A stretch of 5,378 bases of DNA, taken from NCBI GenBank assembly GCA_905209135.1, contig CAJLRT010000096.1, positions 1-5,378 on the forward strand. Reading direction: 5' to 3'. Position numbers and translations under genes: made by a program. How positions within the stretch are numbered: position 1 is the stretch's first letter; every line of letters begins with the position of its first letter. The DNA is from an uncultured Eubacteriales bacterium (lineage in GTDB: Bacteria > Bacillota > Clostridia > Oscillospirales > UMGS1783). The notes under the pieces were generated by a model, which saw only the letters and a list, made by a program, of their open reading frames with translations, did no database searches and was not told where the DNA came from. Positions 4,856-5,378 of the stretch are shown here, piece after piece.

Positions 4856-5377
4856 TCATTCCGGGTTTTCCAGCGGAAGCTTGGCCCAGCCCGCGTCAAT
4901 CCGGCGCTCCATCTCCTCAAACGGGAGCAGGCCGCTCAGCGCGTCATAGGCCGTCACGCAGCAGGCGCCCGCGGCGGTGGCCAGTTGGAGGCAGCGCTCC
5001 GGCGCATACCCGTTCAGCATCGCCGTCAAAAACGCGGCGATACTCGTATCGCCCGCGCCGGTCGCCGCTTTAAAGCTGTCCTCGGCATAGCTCAGCTCAA
5101 AAATGCGCCGGTCGCCCCAGGTGCGGAAATGCTCGCCGAGCTGCGCCATGCGTGCGGCGGGCGCGGTGTGCAGATACAGGCCCGGCCGGCCGCACTTGAT
5201 GAATACGGCCTTGCCGCCCCAGGCGATCAGTTGTTCCGCCAGCGGCTTCACATCCCGCTCTGCGGAGAGGAATCTGGTCACGTCCTCCCCGCCCGCCCGG
5301 CGCAGCCATTCGGCATGCCGGTCCCGGTCGAGCATGAAACACAGCTCTTCAACGCTGGGGACAAAGAAGTCCACATA
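4856..5377 (-). CDS. PfkB-family carbohydrate kinase, C-terminal fragment cut by contig end
   Basis: These are the last 173 residues of a ribokinase/PfkB-family sugar kinase, which phosphorylates a sugar or nucleoside with ATP in the cytosol. The frame is open to the right edge (YVDFFVPSVEELCFML), so the N-terminal half, with most of the substrate-binding site, is missing. The GTG at 5374 is simply internal. The PfkB signature 2 appears as KAATGAGDTSIAAFL, with the anion-hole GAGD and the catalytic aspartate; the usual D-T-T-G-A-G-D reads A-A-T-G-A-G-D here. VFIKCGRPGLYL upstream is the usual core strand before the lid, and LATAAGACCVTAYDA after it fits the nucleotide-binding end. The gene ends at TGA 4858-4856 and converges on gpsA. 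The substrate cannot be told from this part; a fructose- or ribokinase-like role is possible. Its promoter lies outside the window. Confidence 0.9.
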   Translation of the reverse strand, partial: YVDFFVPSVEELCFMLDRDRHAEWLRRAGGEDVTRFLSAERDVKPLAEQLIAWGGKAVFIKCGRPGLYLHTAPAARMAQLGEHFRTWGDRRIFELSYAEDSFKAATGAGDTSIAAFLTAMLNGYAPERCLQLATAAGACCVTAYDALSGLLPFEEMERRIDAGWAKLPLENPE

Positions 5378-5378
5378 C

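Noticed and set aside
4282..4920. Minus-strand frame of 212 codons over the repeat region (Gly/Arg-rich).
   Set aside because: It starts inside the conserved kinase gene in another frame, crosses two hairpins, and its glycine/arginine repeats simply reflect the 8-base tandem repeat.
4204..5073. Plus-strand frame of 289 codons running through the repeat region and antisense to the kinase.
   Set aside because: It starts inside gpsA, gives a low-complexity Pro/Arg/Ser product driven by the octamer repeats, and overlaps the conserved PfkB-family gene on the other strand.

Overview
The window looks like one end-to-end metagenomic contig from a GC-rich member of the Firmicutes/Bacillota, probably class Clostridia. 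This is inferred from the gene order yceD-rpmF-der-plsY-gpsA, the strong AGGAGG-type ribosome binding sites, the consensus SigA-like promoters and the protein style. No genus can be assigned from sequence alone. The first 47 bases are not biological: they match the Illumina TruSeq index adapter (index 5), so the real contig starts at base 48.

Layout. Bases 48-311 (minus) hold the N-terminal 88 residues of a major facilitator superfamily transporter, cut by the contig end. It starts at a TTG codon with a good ribosome binding site and a near-consensus promoter. Bases 312-512 are an AT-rich divergent promoter region. From 513 to 4304 (plus) runs a compact housekeeping cluster: the YceD/DUF177 protein, ribosomal protein L32 (rpmF), the ribosome-assembly GTPase Der, the glycerol-3-phosphate acyltransferase PlsY, and the NAD(P)-dependent glycerol-3-phosphate dehydrogenase GpsA. 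A strong intrinsic terminator follows gpsA at 4323-4350.

Bases 4351-4855 contain no convincing gene. They hold about 128 bases of degenerate 8-base tandem repeat, a second plus-strand intrinsic terminator with an overlapping inverted repeat, and a perfect 14-base-pair hairpin that fits a terminator for the gene arriving from the right. Bases 4856-5377 (minus) encode the C-terminal 173 residues of a PfkB-family carbohydrate kinase, cut by the right end.

How the genes fit together. YceD and L32 belong to 50S ribosome production, and Der is needed for 50S maturation. GpsA makes sn-glycerol 3-phosphate from dihydroxyacetone phosphate, and PlsY acylates it in the first membrane-bound step of phospholipid synthesis. 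The 8-base plsY-gpsA overlap fits this shared pathway. The cluster therefore links ribosome assembly with membrane lipid synthesis, as is common in Firmicutes. I see no new defence, mobile or biosynthetic system. The points most worth a second look are the adapter contamination and the repeat and terminator structures downstream of gpsA.
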